Assembly: GCA_032718475.1 (NCBI GenBank)
Contig: JAUCBJ010002204.1
Location: 1 to 50,518, forward strand
Length of the DNA stretch: 50,518 nt
DNA from: Nemertoderma westbladi
Lineage: Eukaryota; Xenacoelomorpha; Nemertodermatida; Nemertodermatidae
Reading direction: 5' to 3'
The notes under the pieces are model-generated. The model was given only the letters and a program-made list of their open reading frames with translations. It made no database searches and was not told the DNA's origin. Made by a program: the position numbers and the translations under genes. Below are positions 9,680 to 19,939 of the stretch, piece after piece; the stretch's first letter is position 1, and each line of letters begins with the position of its first letter.

Positions 9680-9942
9680 TTTATTCCAGAACAAGTCTGG
9701 GGACATAGGATCCTTAATTCTATGAAAATTGTCTTTTAAGAGTATCGGTAAGTGCTACGATATCTTAATCGACTAGAATATTTTAAAGGATCTAAGTTTT
9801 ACAGATTTTAATAAATATTAAATTAATACTTAAGATGGGCACCGATTTATTCCAGAGCTTGTCTGGGGACGTTAACCACTGATTCTAGAATTTGTCTTTC
9901 AAGTATATCGGTGGGTGCCACGATATCTTAATCGACTAGAAT
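9680..9942 (-). repeat. Two ~100-bp repeats with a conserved mini-hairpin
   Basis: Block 1 (9680-9779) and block 2 (9846-9942) are offset by about 165 bp. Each starts TTTATTCCAGA, has CCAGA-loop-TCTGG, and ends with a shared segment CGATATCTTAATCGACTAGA. The five-base hairpin loop differs (ACAAG versus GCTTG) while the stem is unchanged. Confidence 0.75.
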
Positions 9943-10487
9943 TACAGATGGTCAAAAGATTTAACAGATTTATTTGCGTTTTACGCTACTGTTAGAGGGA
10001 CATCACGCTACTATATGTATTATTTGTTATAAGGTAGAAGAGCAATATCGCACGAAGCAATGTCAGTGTGAAGAGGCAAGTCGTTTCCAAGGTCTACCCA
10101 GAGCTTGGTTTAGCCGAGACACGAGGATCTGAACTTTGCATTCCTAATACTCTGCCTACCAATAATACTTGAATATAGTAGTGGCTTTATTGTACTTTAA
10201 TAAGTACTGACATGTCATCTTACTATAGTCTCGCATTTATAATATAATACGGACAGTAAGGAAAGAGAAAAATAATTATTTCTTGCCGTCGCACTAAATA
10301 TATATTATAAGTAATTAAGTACGTAATAAACACTAATATATTGCACTAATTTACTAAATATTCTAAAATAACATTTTACTAAATAAAATTAAATAAAAAC
10401 GATTATAATAAAGTACATAATAACATTTACATATAAAATGTAATAAAATAGATATAATAATATAGACATACACCCACTCCAGACGTA

Positions 10488-13400
10488 CTACGTTGAGGAG
10501 CCCCTAGATGTTTGAGGAATTAGGGAGGTGGTCGTGGGAAGAGTTTCTTGCCTTCCATAGTTTCCGGAGAGTTCCCGGTCTCTTTCCAGCAAACATAAAC
10601 GACCAACTGGGCGATTGAGTTGTTGCGTCTCAAAGATTATGCCGGGTTTCTTGAAGTTACGCCGCATGACAACGAGTTCTACTGAGCGCACTAAACCATC
10701 CTCCGAGATGTGCGTCTTGATGATACGACCTGTCTGCCACCGTCTACGTGGAAGGTCCGGATCTACAATAAGCACCATGTCTCCGGCGCTGACATTTTCC
10801 TGCTGTGCAAACCACTTAGTTCGAAGTTGTAGTGTGGGCAGATAATGTTTCTCAAAATGGTCAGCGAAACGACGGGATAGCAACTGCATAAGCTGCCAAG
10901 TTCGACGGCAGTATTCATCCCCGTCGGCAATCTCGGATTGTGGGAGCATGGCTACAGGTTTCTTAAGTAGGAAGTGCGCGGGTGTTAGCGCTTCCAGGGA
11001 ATCGGGACTCGATGAGACTGGCATAAGCGGTCTCTTGTTAAGATAGGCAGCGATTTCCTCCATTAACGTCCGCAGAAGTTCGTCGGTGAGATATGCGCGG
11101 CACGGCACTATAAAGTGAAATGCGGTCTTGACACTTCGAATTAATCTCTCCCAACTTCCTCCCCACCAAGGGGCGTCGGCGGCGTTAAAGGTCCAGCTAG
11201 ACGCTGTTATCCGTAGCTGGTCGTCCACCTGTCTTTGATTCCAGTCCTTTACGTATGCCTGAATTTCGTTGTTGGCACCAATGAAGTTCGTTCCCTTATC
11301 AGATCTCATCGTGTTGCTAGTTCCGAAACGAGCGATCTGTCGTCGTAAACATAAGACGAAGCTATTAGTAGATAGATCGTTCACCATATCGAGATGGATA
11401 GCTCTACAAGTCATGCAGACAAAGATGACACACCATCTCTTGACTATAGTCCTAGCACGATACACTTCAATAGGGCCAAATAAATCCACACCAGTATTAG
11501 TAAAGGGTGGTTCATAAAAGCTTACTCGTTCCCTAGGTAATTCTGCCTCTCGCTGGGTTAAAGGCCTACTGAATGCTTTCCTACAAGGTATGCAGTTCCT
11601 AAGAACTTGGTTCAGAGCTCTACGTGGTTTATAAAAATAATAGCGAGTTCGAATTTCGCTAAGAACTCGTTCTCTACCAGCATGATACAGTTTACTGTGA
11701 ACATCTACAATCATCTTGATTTGTACTTCAAGATTTCTAATGAGTATAGGGAATTTAGTGTCAAAGGATAATGGGGCGTTGGTAAGCCTTCCTCCAACAC
11801 GTATTAACCCATCTATCATTGTGCTAGAGAAGCGATCCCTTAAGCGCATCTGCGGATTTCTCAACAACAGGAAATACTTATCGGAATCCTCATAGCATTG
11901 CAGGAGTCTCAGTATCTGCTTATTAGTTTCTTCATGCTCCTGGTGGCTGATCTTCTCCTTTAGAAACCGGTCTGATATCTTGTACTTAGGTAGATCTTTA
12001 ATAACATGAACTTGCGCAGATGTCACTGGAGCAGTATCACTAGTGGTCTGCGTCCTGGAGTAGTGATGGTGAAAACATTTCTTTAAGTATGTGACGGCTT
12101 TACAGAGCCGATTCCAGGAACTGTAATGATGCAGTGCTCTCTGCAGCAGGGGTGAGATTCCTTGCGAGACGTCTGGTATCCCAGATTTCCAATCTCTGTC
12201 TCTAATTTCCACAACAGACTTATTTGTGGCGAGGGATTGTGGATCCGAAGTATCGTTTTCGGAAGTATGTAATACAGATAGATCGATTGTCGGTTTAAAT
12301 AACTTCGATTTACTTGTCCGAGTTTTGGGCTTGACTTTCTCCACTCCCTTGGCTTGTCTAATCTCAGCCGTAGTAAGGTGAGGAGGCCATTCATCCTCTT
12401 CCTTGCTCAGGAAGTCGGGTCCACCCAACCAGTCAGGAGTATATATCAGTTCCTGTGGAGTTGCTCCCCTGGAGGCGATGTCAGCTGGGTTAATCGTACC
12501 AGGGCAATGTCTCCATTGATCTATCGTTGTGCGACTAAGAATAATGGCCACTCTGTTAGTAACAAAGACGCTGAACTGACAGACTTCATTCATTATATAC
12601 TCCAACACAAGTAAAGCGTCGGTCCAATAAACAGTTTTCTCCAGTGGATAATCGATCTGTTCTGTTACATTCCGGCCGATAGCTGTAGCATATAAAGCTG
12701 CTTTTAACTCCGCCCGAGGAACCTTCAGCTTGTTGTTAATCAATGCCTTAGAGGTAACCAAGGCAACTTTGATTCCATCCGGAGTTTCGACTCGCAGGTA
12801 TGCTACTATACCTATTCCCATATCGCTGGCATCTCCGAATACATGGAGTTGATAGGAATACGTAGGGAGAACATGACCAAAATATGAACGGGAAATTATA
12901 AAGTTCTCGATGGCAGGTAGCGAGTCCTCCCATTTCATCCATTTCTTTAATAGTTCTCCCTTGTGTGGATCGTCCCACGAGTGGTTTTCAAGCCACATTT
13001 GTTGTACTAAACTCCGAGCAATCAATATAACTGGGCTAATAAATCCCAAGGGATCGAAATAAGTGCTCAGAATACTTAAACAAATCCGTTTGGTCCGAAC
13101 TGGATTATCTCGCTGTTTTAGCTGAAAAAACAGGATATCTCTTTCTGTGTCCCACTTCAAGCCAAGCGTCTTGGTTTCCGGAAGATCGTCGTGTATTAAG
13201 TCGAGGTCTTTTGATCCCCGGTCTTCTACAGATATTGCTTCCAGAAACTCACGGGAGTTGCTGGTGAACTTCGTCAATCGAAATCCACCTCTTTTCAAAC
13301 ACTCAACCGTTCCTTTCGCGACATCAATGGCTTCTTTTACTGATGGAAGGGACTTTAAATTGTCGTCCATGTATATGTCTCGTTTGATGTTATCTATCAC

Positions 13401-13880
13401 CTCTTTTGAGAAGGCGTCCCGGTTGTCATCCGCAGTGGTCCGCACCACTGAGCAGGCGTTTGAAGGGCTTGATATAATCCCAAAAGCCTGGATGGTCATC
13501 CAGTACTCTACCGGTTTCTGGTTGAGATCTCCTTCAGGCCACCACAGGAATCTTAGGCTGTCTCTATCACGATCCAACGCCTTGACTTGTGAGAACATTC
13601 CTTCTATATCGGAGGCGAACGCGATGGAATATTGTCTTAATCTTAAAAGTATTCCCAACAAAGATTGGAGCAAGTTGGGTCCTGGTAACAACTCGGAATT
13701 GAGGGATTGGCCCATATATAGGGCTGAGCCATCAAATACGACCCGTACTTCATGGGGTTTACCGGGTTTGGGAACATAATGATGTGTTAGATAATAAGTT
13801 CTTTCAGTTATTGGAGTTCCTTCCGGTACTCGCTCCGCATATCCCTTTGTGATAAATTTCTTCAACTGAGTTTGGTACAT
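10488..13880 (-). CDS. Pol: reverse transcriptase, RNase H, integrase (BEL/Pao)
   Basis: 1130 codons from the first ATG; in the same frame the sequence is open back to a UGA at 13911-13913. It copies the element RNA and integrates the cDNA. RT motif A FASDIEGMF is near residue 87, motif B GIISSPSNA follows, and the catalytic YMDD is near 170, in the context typical of Pao (DUF1759/Peptidase A17-associated) RTs. RNase H starts near 346 (FGDAS, then AEL and WTDALL acidic residues). The integrase has an H2C2 zinc domain near 720-765 (VHSKLYHAG to CIPC) and a D,D,E core: TGVDLFGP near 795, RSDKGTNF near 858 and GSWERL near 908. A C-terminal DUF5641-like segment (GDMVLIVDP, RRRWQTGRI) follows. All catalytic residues are present. 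The whole domain order matches complete BEL/Pao pol. Confidence 0.95.
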   Translation of the reverse strand: MYQTQLKKFITKGYAERVPEGTPITERTYYLTHHYVPKPGKPHEVRVVFDGSALYMGQSLNSELLPGPNLLQSLLGILLRLRQYSIAFASDIEGMFSQVKALDRDRDSLRFLWWPEGDLNQKPVEYWMTIQAFGIISSPSNACSVVRTTADDNRDAFSKEVIDNIKRDIYMDDNLKSLPSVKEAIDVAKGTVECLKRGGFRLTKFTSNSREFLEAISVEDRGSKDLDLIHDDLPETKTLGLKWDTERDILFFQLKQRDNPVRTKRICLSILSTYFDPLGFISPVILIARSLVQQMWLENHSWDDPHKGELLKKWMKWEDSLPAIENFIISRSYFGHVLPTYSYQLHVFGDASDMGIGIVAYLRVETPDGIKVALVTSKALINNKLKVPRAELKAALYATAIGRNVTEQIDYPLEKTVYWTDALLVLEYIMNEVCQFSVFVTNRVAIILSRTTIDQWRHCPGTINPADIASRGATPQELIYTPDWLGGPDFLSKEEDEWPPHLTTAEIRQAKGVEKVKPKTRTSKSKLFKPTIDLSVLHTSENDTSDPQSLATNKSVVEIRDRDWKSGIPDVSQGISPLLQRALHHYSSWNRLCKAVTYLKKCFHHHYSRTQTTSDTAPVTSAQVHVIKDLPKYKISDRFLKEKISHQEHEETNKQILRLLQCYEDSDKYFLLLRNPQMRLRDRFSSTMIDGLIRVGGRLTNAPLSFDTKFPILIRNLEVQIKMIVDVHSKLYHAGRERVLSEIRTRYYFYKPRRALNQVLRNCIPCRKAFSRPLTQREAELPRERVSFYEPPFTNTGVDLFGPIEVYRARTIVKRWCVIFVCMTCRAIHLDMVNDLSTNSFVLCLRRQIARFGTSNTMRSDKGTNFIGANNEIQAYVKDWNQRQVDDQLRITASSWTFNAADAPWWGGSWERLIRSVKTAFHFIVPCRAYLTDELLRTLMEEIAAYLNKRPLMPVSSSPDSLEALTPAHFLLKKPVAMLPQSEIADGDEYCRRTWQLMQLLSRRFADHFEKHYLPTLQLRTKWFAQQENVSAGDMVLIVDPDLPRRRWQTGRIIKTHISEDGLVRSVELVVMRRNFKKPGIIFETQQLNRPVGRLCLLERDRELSGNYGRQETLPTTTSLIPQTSRGSST

Positions 13881-13910
13881 TTCCTTAGCTGAAGCATTTG
13901 CCGTAAGACG

Positions 13911-16900
13911 TCAATGTAATTGATTGATTCTTTTCTCAGCTAAGGGTCTGTTATTTATAAATCTAGGTTCCCGTTTTCGAAATGGTAGTCCGATTTCATA
14001 TCTACCTTGATCTTTTAAAAAACGTGTGGTTGTTTCCTGGATTTGCTTGGCTCTTTCTTCTTCTATCGACAGGGCTTTGTCGTATGAATTGGGTTCTACC
14101 AATTCTTGGGTAAAGAATCGTACGGCGAGTTCGTCCCGAGTTCTAGCGTTGTAGCGCTCTACCTCGTCATTAAGTTCGTCATTATAAACAATGGATTCCG
14201 TTGGGCGAATCAGTTGACATAGGTTCGCTTGGTTTTTCCAAGTTTGATTCTCTGTAAGTAGGTCAATTGCGTTCTCTTCTTCGAAGAGTTGGTAGATGTC
14301 GTCGTTATCTGAGGAGTATGGTGTTCCCTCAGTTAGTTCGTCCACTTCACTGCTCTCCACTTCCAAACCATTTATCTGGCATATTCTTTCTGGTGGTAGT
14401 CTCTCTTCGAGAGTTCTGCGGGAAGGGCCAGTAAAGTACCAACCTACTCTAGTTCTTACCGCATAGGTTTGTAGTGGCTGCGGTTGAGCAGGTCGTTTCT
14501 CCAATGTCTCGAGCGCCTCGTGAGCGTTTTGGCCGATAAGTATTTGCACTCCAGGATAATCTGTCTGGAATCGAGGTATTTTAAGTTGTTGGATGCTCTC
14601 GTCCTCGTCCCAGTTATAAGGCTCTACTTGGGTATTAGCGAAGTTCTTTATAGCTACCATTTTTACTGACCTTATACTTTGTTCTCCTAATTTATCCTGG
14701 GGAGTAGACAATGCACCAACATAGTAATCGGCCGTGATGGTAGATTTCCAAACTTGCATAATTCTGGACATATTCAACTTAGTGCGGAATTTGGGTTGTC
14801 CAGCAAAGATGTCTACGGCTAATTCTTGATCGATGAATGTTCCTGTGCTGCCTGAATCGAGTAGGGCGTTCACTATGTAACTTTTGTTGAGACCATGAAC
14901 TCTTACTTGCACTACAGGAAATTCTCTTATTCCTATGTTGGAAGTTGGAACTTTCCAAGATGGTTGTTTGTCAAAGGTAGTTGGAGTAAACTCGTCAGTG
15001 TCTTTTTCATACGTAAGTGCTCGATAAACTGTGGTATTTATTAGATAACAGGATTCGTTGGCATCGGAGAATTCGTCTGTATAGAATCCTTCCCACTCAG
15101 AACCTTGGTCAGTGTCGTTCACATCACTGAACTGGACATGTAATTCGGGCTCACTTACCTGACTCGGGTGGTTTCGTTCGAATTCGCTATGTAACAAGAC
15201 GTGATGTTTCGTACCGCACTTTGCACACTTTATGTCGGAGTAACAGGTTCGCCGTTGGTGTCCTGGTCTGAGGCAATTATAGCATAACCGCTTATCCCAC
15301 ACGACTTCTCGTCTGGCTACTAGGGATTTCTTTAGGAATTCAGCACACGCACTCAAACGGTGGGGCCCGTCGCACAGCACACAGTTTGGTTTAATGTTAC
15401 TCACTTTACCTTGGGTAACGTTATGCACTCTCGTTCTTTCTTCGGGCTTTCTTCCGTGTACTCTGTTAGGAGACTGAGGAGGAGTCTTAGCAACCTGTTC
15501 TCTCCTGTCATGGGTTCGAGCTTTAGATTTACTTACGTCCTTTGAGGTCTTGTTAATATAGTAAAATTTCTCGGTGTCTTTCCCTCTGTCTTCTTCTTGA
15601 GAAGCTTGGCTTTCGCCGTCATCAGTATAACACACAGGTGTTACTCTTCTCCTAGAAACGGGTTTCTCACTCACCTTATTTTCCGATGTTTTCTCTCTGG
15701 ACTGCTTGATGAGTTGTAGCTTTACTTCACCATCTAAGAAGGACATGAGATCAGCCATGGTGGGGCTTCGTCGTTGCTGCTCATTCATATACAATACCTT
15801 CTTATCCCAGTGAGTACATACTCCACCCTTTGGCAAAGTAGAGACTATGGCTCCAATAACCATAGAACTCTGATATTCATGAGACTTACCTAACCAATCC
15901 AATTGTCGGCAGATCTCTTGAATCTCATCGGAAAACTCTATAATCTCGTTACTGAGGAACTTTCGGGGGGCTACTAGTTTTGCATAGAAATACTTAGCTA
16001 TGTTATCCTTATTACCATACCTGGTGTTTAATGTATCCCAAACTTGTCTTAATCCATTCGGATGTCCAATAAACTTCAACGCCATTAACTTGGGAGGTCC
16101 TTCCAAACATTTGATGAGGAATCTCAGTTTCTCTCCGCTAGATAGTACAGAGTTCTGTATGCTATCTTCGTAATATTCATTAAACGGTAACCATTTCATC
16201 TCATCTCCATTGAATTTGACGATTTCTCCCACTTTAACCGCCTGGCGGGCTTCTGTTCTAGCCATCTGACGCGTAAAGCTTTCTTGGGCCATCGTATTAT
16301 TTAATATCGAATTATCGGTATATGAACTTCTCGGATTATTATCAGGTCTATAGGGAATATCATTAACAACAGGTTTATAATCACCATTAATAGGGTTTGC
16401 TATAGGAGTTTCTACTTCACTAGCAGTATAGATGCGTGTAGGCTCCACACCTTGCGCATGTAATACTTCAGACCTAACAGGCTGACACACTGTTACAGGG
16501 GTTATTGGTATTCCCTTTTGTATGTTGACTAATTTGTCGCGTTCCAACGCGATACTTTGCTGCACTTCTTGCAGTTCTATCCTACTTTCCCTTACTGTTC
16601 CCTTAAGTTGGTGGACAGTCCCTTCTAAATCTCGGATCTGCTGTGAGGAACATTCTCTGTGTTCTCTCAGCTGCCCGAGCAAGAGACCCTTCTCCCGCCG
16701 TCCCTCATCAACCCACTCGACCGCCGAAGCGGGAGTCGCCAACATAGTAGCGGGCCGACACGAAACGACGGGAGACAAATCTTGGATTTCTCTCTCGGCC
16801 TCAAGAACTGGGGCATTCTCATGGACTGTTCTACCGGGTACAGGCAGTGTAGTACTGTGTAAAGGGAATTTAGAGCTAGGCTCTGGAAGTACAGGGGTCT

Positions 16901-18650
16901 CTAGCACAGGAGTGGCTTTGGGAACGACAGGCCTAATTATTTCAGGCTCATCAACTATTGTAGGGAGTCTTTTGACCTTAATAATTTGGTCTGTGGGTTC
17001 TGTACTACCTACAGCTGTACTAGTTAATTGTCTTCTAACAGCAGGGGGCAAATCGGGCAATTTATGACGGTGAGATGTCTTTCTACGCCTACTGAGACGA
17101 TATCTATTTCCTCCGCCTTCAGGATCGGTGGTATCTCCCTCCTCCGATGATGTATAACCTTGGCGTTTGGAATTAGATTGATTCATCATCTGCATTCGAT
17201 TGTCAGTCAACTGTTTATTTATGTGATCTTGACTTTCCTGAATATTTTCCAATGCTAGCTGGGCGATCTCGTCAGACGCTCTCCTTTCTGCTTCTGCCAA
17301 TTTTCTTTCTGCCTCTGCTGCTGCAGCCTTTCTTTCTGCCTCTGCCGCTGCAGCCTTTCTTTCTGCCTCTGCCTCTGCCGCTGCAGCCTTTCTTTCTGCC
17401 TCTGCCGCTGCAGCCTTTCTTTCTGCCTCTGCCTCTGCTGCCTTTCTTTCTGCTTCTGCCGCTGCCACTGCTGCTGCTTTTCGATCCTCTATCTGTTTTT
17501 TCTTGACTTGTTCTTCCTGGGCTCTGGCGATGCGGAGTTGTTCATCAAATTTAGCTTGGTTTGCAGCTAACATTTCAGTATCGATTGCGTCCAACACATG
17601 CTTGGTTCCTTCACTATTAGGGGAAAGTCCAACCAGTCGTCTCCTCAACTCTTCATCACCCAAGAAACGTTGATAGTCTGACAGATAGATGTCGATGGCG
17701 TCTCTCTTTCGCGGTCTTTCTGCTGTCGCTTCGCCTTCCGTTTGAGAAAAGATGGCATCGGTTGATTCGTCATAGGTTGGTCGCTCAGCCAGCTGGGATT
17801 TCCACTGGGCTGTTTCTTGAACTTTAAGACCTACCCGTTGGAGCCATGTCTTGACAGCAACTTGCAGCGACGTGTCCTGTCTTCTTTTAGAAGTTTCCTC
17901 AAAGGCTGATAGGATTAGTCTAATGCGCAGTGTTCTTTCGCGTACTTGATAAAGCAGCTCTTCCTGCTCTTGAGGTCCTTTGGGTTGTCGAAACAGTTGT
18001 TCTTCTAATCGTTCTAAGGAGCCGAAGAACCCCTGCACATATCCTGCTGCCGACCTCTTCCAAACAGCTGGATCCATTGTATCTTTAGTCACTCCTATCC
18101 TGTGTATGTCTTCCCAAGTAGCTTCGGACAAATCTAACGGGAGTCCGGGTCCGGGAAAGTTCCATTGGGACTCGACAATAGACATCAATTCTTCCCTGGC
18201 GTATCCCGCATAACTATCTTGGGTCGCTTGCTTATTTCTCGCCCAATCAACTTGGTGTTCCTCCACCGCAATAAATATAGTTGTTAATACCGCGGCAGGA
18301 AGGGTGAGAAGGGGATCTGAGTAGGCTGTAGCCGCCATCTGTACTCCGCGTTCGGGGTTCAGCTCTACAGTATCCGAACTACTGGAGCTATCGGGTCGCT
18401 GGGAACAAGTTTCTTGACTAGGATCTTGCTGCTGTTGGACAGCTGCTTCTTGGTTCCGTTTGACCTGGGCCCGAGTGCCTATGACAGACCTATGGTGGAT
18501 TAGCCTAGGGTCTGATACTACTGGAGGAGTGACCTTTCTTTTAGTAGGAGGTGAACTGAACTCTTTTCTTACTTGTTCCACACTCCTATCCTTGTCACAG
18601 ATGGTTGTATCGATTAAACTGTCTGACAGGTTTTGCTTTGTGTCAGACAT
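13911..18650 (-). CDS. Gag-protease polyprotein of the BEL/Pao element, 1579 aa
   Basis: Forms the particle and supplies the protease. The start is firm: an in-frame TAG lies 9 nt upstream of the ATG. Residues 1-380 form an N-terminal extension that I cannot assign. Residues about 385-463 are an Ala/Glu/Lys/Arg repeat (AERKAAAAE units), surely helical and probably coiled coil. A Pao gag core (DUF1759-like, MKWLPFNEYYEDSI and onward) covers about 815-970. Zinc knuckles occur at about 1090 (CVLCDGPH) and 1123 (CYNCLRPGHQRRTC), with CAKC...HH after. The protease active site LLDSGSTGTF is near 1263, and a GWYFTGP segment near 1402 is typical of the region before RT. The frame ends at UGA 13911-13913 within a helix that leads into RT, and the same frame continues into pol. 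Either a readthrough signal or a recent nonsense change would explain this. At about 1,260 residues before the protease it is long for the family. Confidence 0.92.
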   Translation of the reverse strand: MSDTKQNLSDSLIDTTICDKDRSVEQVRKEFSSPPTKRKVTPPVVSDPRLIHHRSVIGTRAQVKRNQEAAVQQQQDPSQETCSQRPDSSSSSDTVELNPERGVQMAATAYSDPLLTLPAAVLTTIFIAVEEHQVDWARNKQATQDSYAGYAREELMSIVESQWNFPGPGLPLDLSEATWEDIHRIGVTKDTMDPAVWKRSAAGYVQGFFGSLERLEEQLFRQPKGPQEQEELLYQVRERTLRIRLILSAFEETSKRRQDTSLQVAVKTWLQRVGLKVQETAQWKSQLAERPTYDESTDAIFSQTEGEATAERPRKRDAIDIYLSDYQRFLGDEELRRRLVGLSPNSEGTKHVLDAIDTEMLAANQAKFDEQLRIARAQEEQVKKKQIEDRKAAAVAAAEAERKAAEAEAERKAAAAEAERKAAAAEAEAERKAAAAEAERKAAAAEAERKLAEAERRASDEIAQLALENIQESQDHINKQLTDNRMQMMNQSNSKRQGYTSSEEGDTTDPEGGGNRYRLSRRRKTSHRHKLPDLPPAVRRQLTSTAVGSTEPTDQIIKVKRLPTIVDEPEIIRPVVPKATPVLETPVLPEPSSKFPLHSTTLPVPGRTVHENAPVLEAEREIQDLSPVVSCRPATMLATPASAVEWVDEGRREKGLLLGQLREHRECSSQQIRDLEGTVHQLKGTVRESRIELQEVQQSIALERDKLVNIQKGIPITPVTVCQPVRSEVLHAQGVEPTRIYTASEVETPIANPINGDYKPVVNDIPYRPDNNPRSSYTDNSILNNTMAQESFTRQMARTEARQAVKVGEIVKFNGDEMKWLPFNEYYEDSIQNSVLSSGEKLRFLIKCLEGPPKLMALKFIGHPNGLRQVWDTLNTRYGNKDNIAKYFYAKLVAPRKFLSNEIIEFSDEIQEICRQLDWLGKSHEYQSSMVIGAIVSTLPKGGVCTHWDKKVLYMNEQQRRSPTMADLMSFLDGEVKLQLIKQSREKTSENKVSEKPVSRRRVTPVCYTDDGESQASQEEDRGKDTEKFYYINKTSKDVSKSKARTHDRREQVAKTPPQSPNRVHGRKPEERTRVHNVTQGKVSNIKPNCVLCDGPHRLSACAEFLKKSLVARREVVWDKRLCYNCLRPGHQRRTCYSDIKCAKCGTKHHVLLHSEFERNHPSQVSEPELHVQFSDVNDTDQGSEWEGFYTDEFSDANESCYLINTTVYRALTYEKDTDEFTPTTFDKQPSWKVPTSNIGIREFPVVQVRVHGLNKSYIVNALLDSGSTGTFIDQELAVDIFAGQPKFRTKLNMSRIMQVWKSTITADYYVGALSTPQDKLGEQSIRSVKMVAIKNFANTQVEPYNWDEDESIQQLKIPRFQTDYPGVQILIGQNAHEALETLEKRPAQPQPLQTYAVRTRVGWYFTGPSRRTLEERLPPERICQINGLEVESSEVDELTEGTPYSSDNDDIYQLFEEENAIDLLTENQTWKNQANLCQLIRPTESIVYNDELNDEVERYNARTRDELAVRFFTQELVEPNSYDKALSIEEERAKQIQETTTRFLKDQGRYEIGLPFRKREPRFINNRPLAEKRINQLH
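17262..17500 (-). repeat. In-frame repeat encoding the Ala/Glu/Arg/Lys coiled coil
   Basis: Short units reading (minus strand) GCAGAAAGAAAGGCTGCAGC, repeated about seven times with in-frame length changes of 18-24 bp. The frame is kept throughout. The unit number may vary between copies of the element. Confidence 0.85.
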
Positions 18651-18762
18651 ACTTAGCTACCTGGTATACAGTTGAATGCTTACTGCTATAGTTACAGTTA
18701 AAGCAAGTGTAGTAATTCAGTATAACCGTTGCCTAGTACCGGTAATTTATTATAGTATATTA

Positions 18763-19010
18763 GAATACCGGTATACACTTATAATATATATAAGTATTGT
18801 GGACTAGGTTTGTCTCAGAATACCGGTATATAATTTTAGTACAAATATATAAATATATAATAAGCCTATTGTGAATACCGGTATGCAGCTTACACTTATA
18901 GTATATATATAAGTATAATTATGAACTAAAATTAATTACAGAATACCGGTATGATTTCAGCCCAAATTTATAGAAATAAAGATAATAGGCCTATCGTAAA
19001 TACCGGTATA
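18763..19010. repeat. AATACCGGTAT tandem repeats in the leader
   Basis: The palindromic word ATACCGGTAT occurs five times at 55-68-bp spacing. The larger unit is about 117-125 bp and is present twice, with AT-rich TATATATAAGTAT between the words. Confidence 0.8.
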
Positions 19011-19939
19011 TCAATTATTTAATAATTGAATTTCTGAAATTATAGGGTTACTTAGTTACTTTAGCTTACTTTATTACCGTTATTTAAGCAGTAGTCCAAC
19101 TGATATTGAGGCCTAGTTGTTGTAAGGCAGGCCTACTATTTATAAATCTTTGAGTTGATTTATAATATATATATACCCGTTTAAATGGGTTTTGTCAATG
19201 TTTGAAATAAATGTTATTATTTCTGGGGGAGTCACTACACAGAAGCTGGGCGCTCTCAGTGAAGTGCTACTTATTGGACACTAAAACAGATAATTCTACT
19301 TCCTAAGTTACTTATCACTACTAATTACTTACGATACGGGGTGAGATTAATTCTCTAATTAAACACAACAAAATATTACGTACGAAATTTTAGGGTAATT
19401 TTACAGGGAAACTATAAACCAGTCTAACAAAGGGTTAGAACTTGTGGTTATTACAGCAGACAGGATACTACGGTATTTGAAAACAATAAGTAGTAGTAAA
19501 TATATTGCGCTGTCCAGATAGGAAAATACCACCGCCTGACGACCTATAGCCGTATCGCTATAGGTACTACGTTATGTATCACGGAGTGTTCCTACCTAGA
19601 AGTTAACAGAGCTAACGAATGTGCCTATCAACCACTTTACAACACAAAATAATGCCTACACTAATTACTCTCGGAAAGCACTGTACACTAAACCCTAAAT
19701 TAGGTACAAGTACTTATTTAAGACAGATAACTAGCAGTTAAATATACTTGAACAGTTAAAAGAACCACGGCATCTGCTGGAGTGACTGGAGCACAAAATC
19801 ACCAGTCTTTACCTACGCCAAGCAGCCCGTGTAGTACTGGGGTTAATTTAACTATAACGGTATGTGTAACAAGCACAATTACTGTAGGAATAAACTTGGG
19901 GACATGAATGTTGCGAATAATCGCATAAACTCTGAATAA

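Larger units (their letters stand above)
8875..10487 (-). other. Non-coding spacer between pol and the accessory ORFs
   Basis: 1.6 kb without a plausible ORF. From the pol side it holds an AT-rich stretch (10140-10480), two related blocks of about 100 bp (9680-9779 and 9846-9942), and a large imperfect hairpin (8955-9059). A spacer of this size suggests a subgenomic or spliced mRNA, or internal initiation, for the downstream ORFs. I could not identify a splice acceptor with confidence. Confidence 0.6.

Noticed and set aside
8059-13913. In-frame UGA as selenocysteine codons
   Set aside because: No reason to expect selenocysteine there and no recognisable SECIS element; readthrough or mutation is simpler.
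16522-17067. Plus-strand 181-aa open frame
   Set aside because: Antisense to the intact gag frame, with no family features.
17252-17506. Plus-strand Leu/Pro/Phe-rich open frame
   Set aside because: Complement of the Ala/Glu/Lys repeat in gag; a by-product of the repeat.
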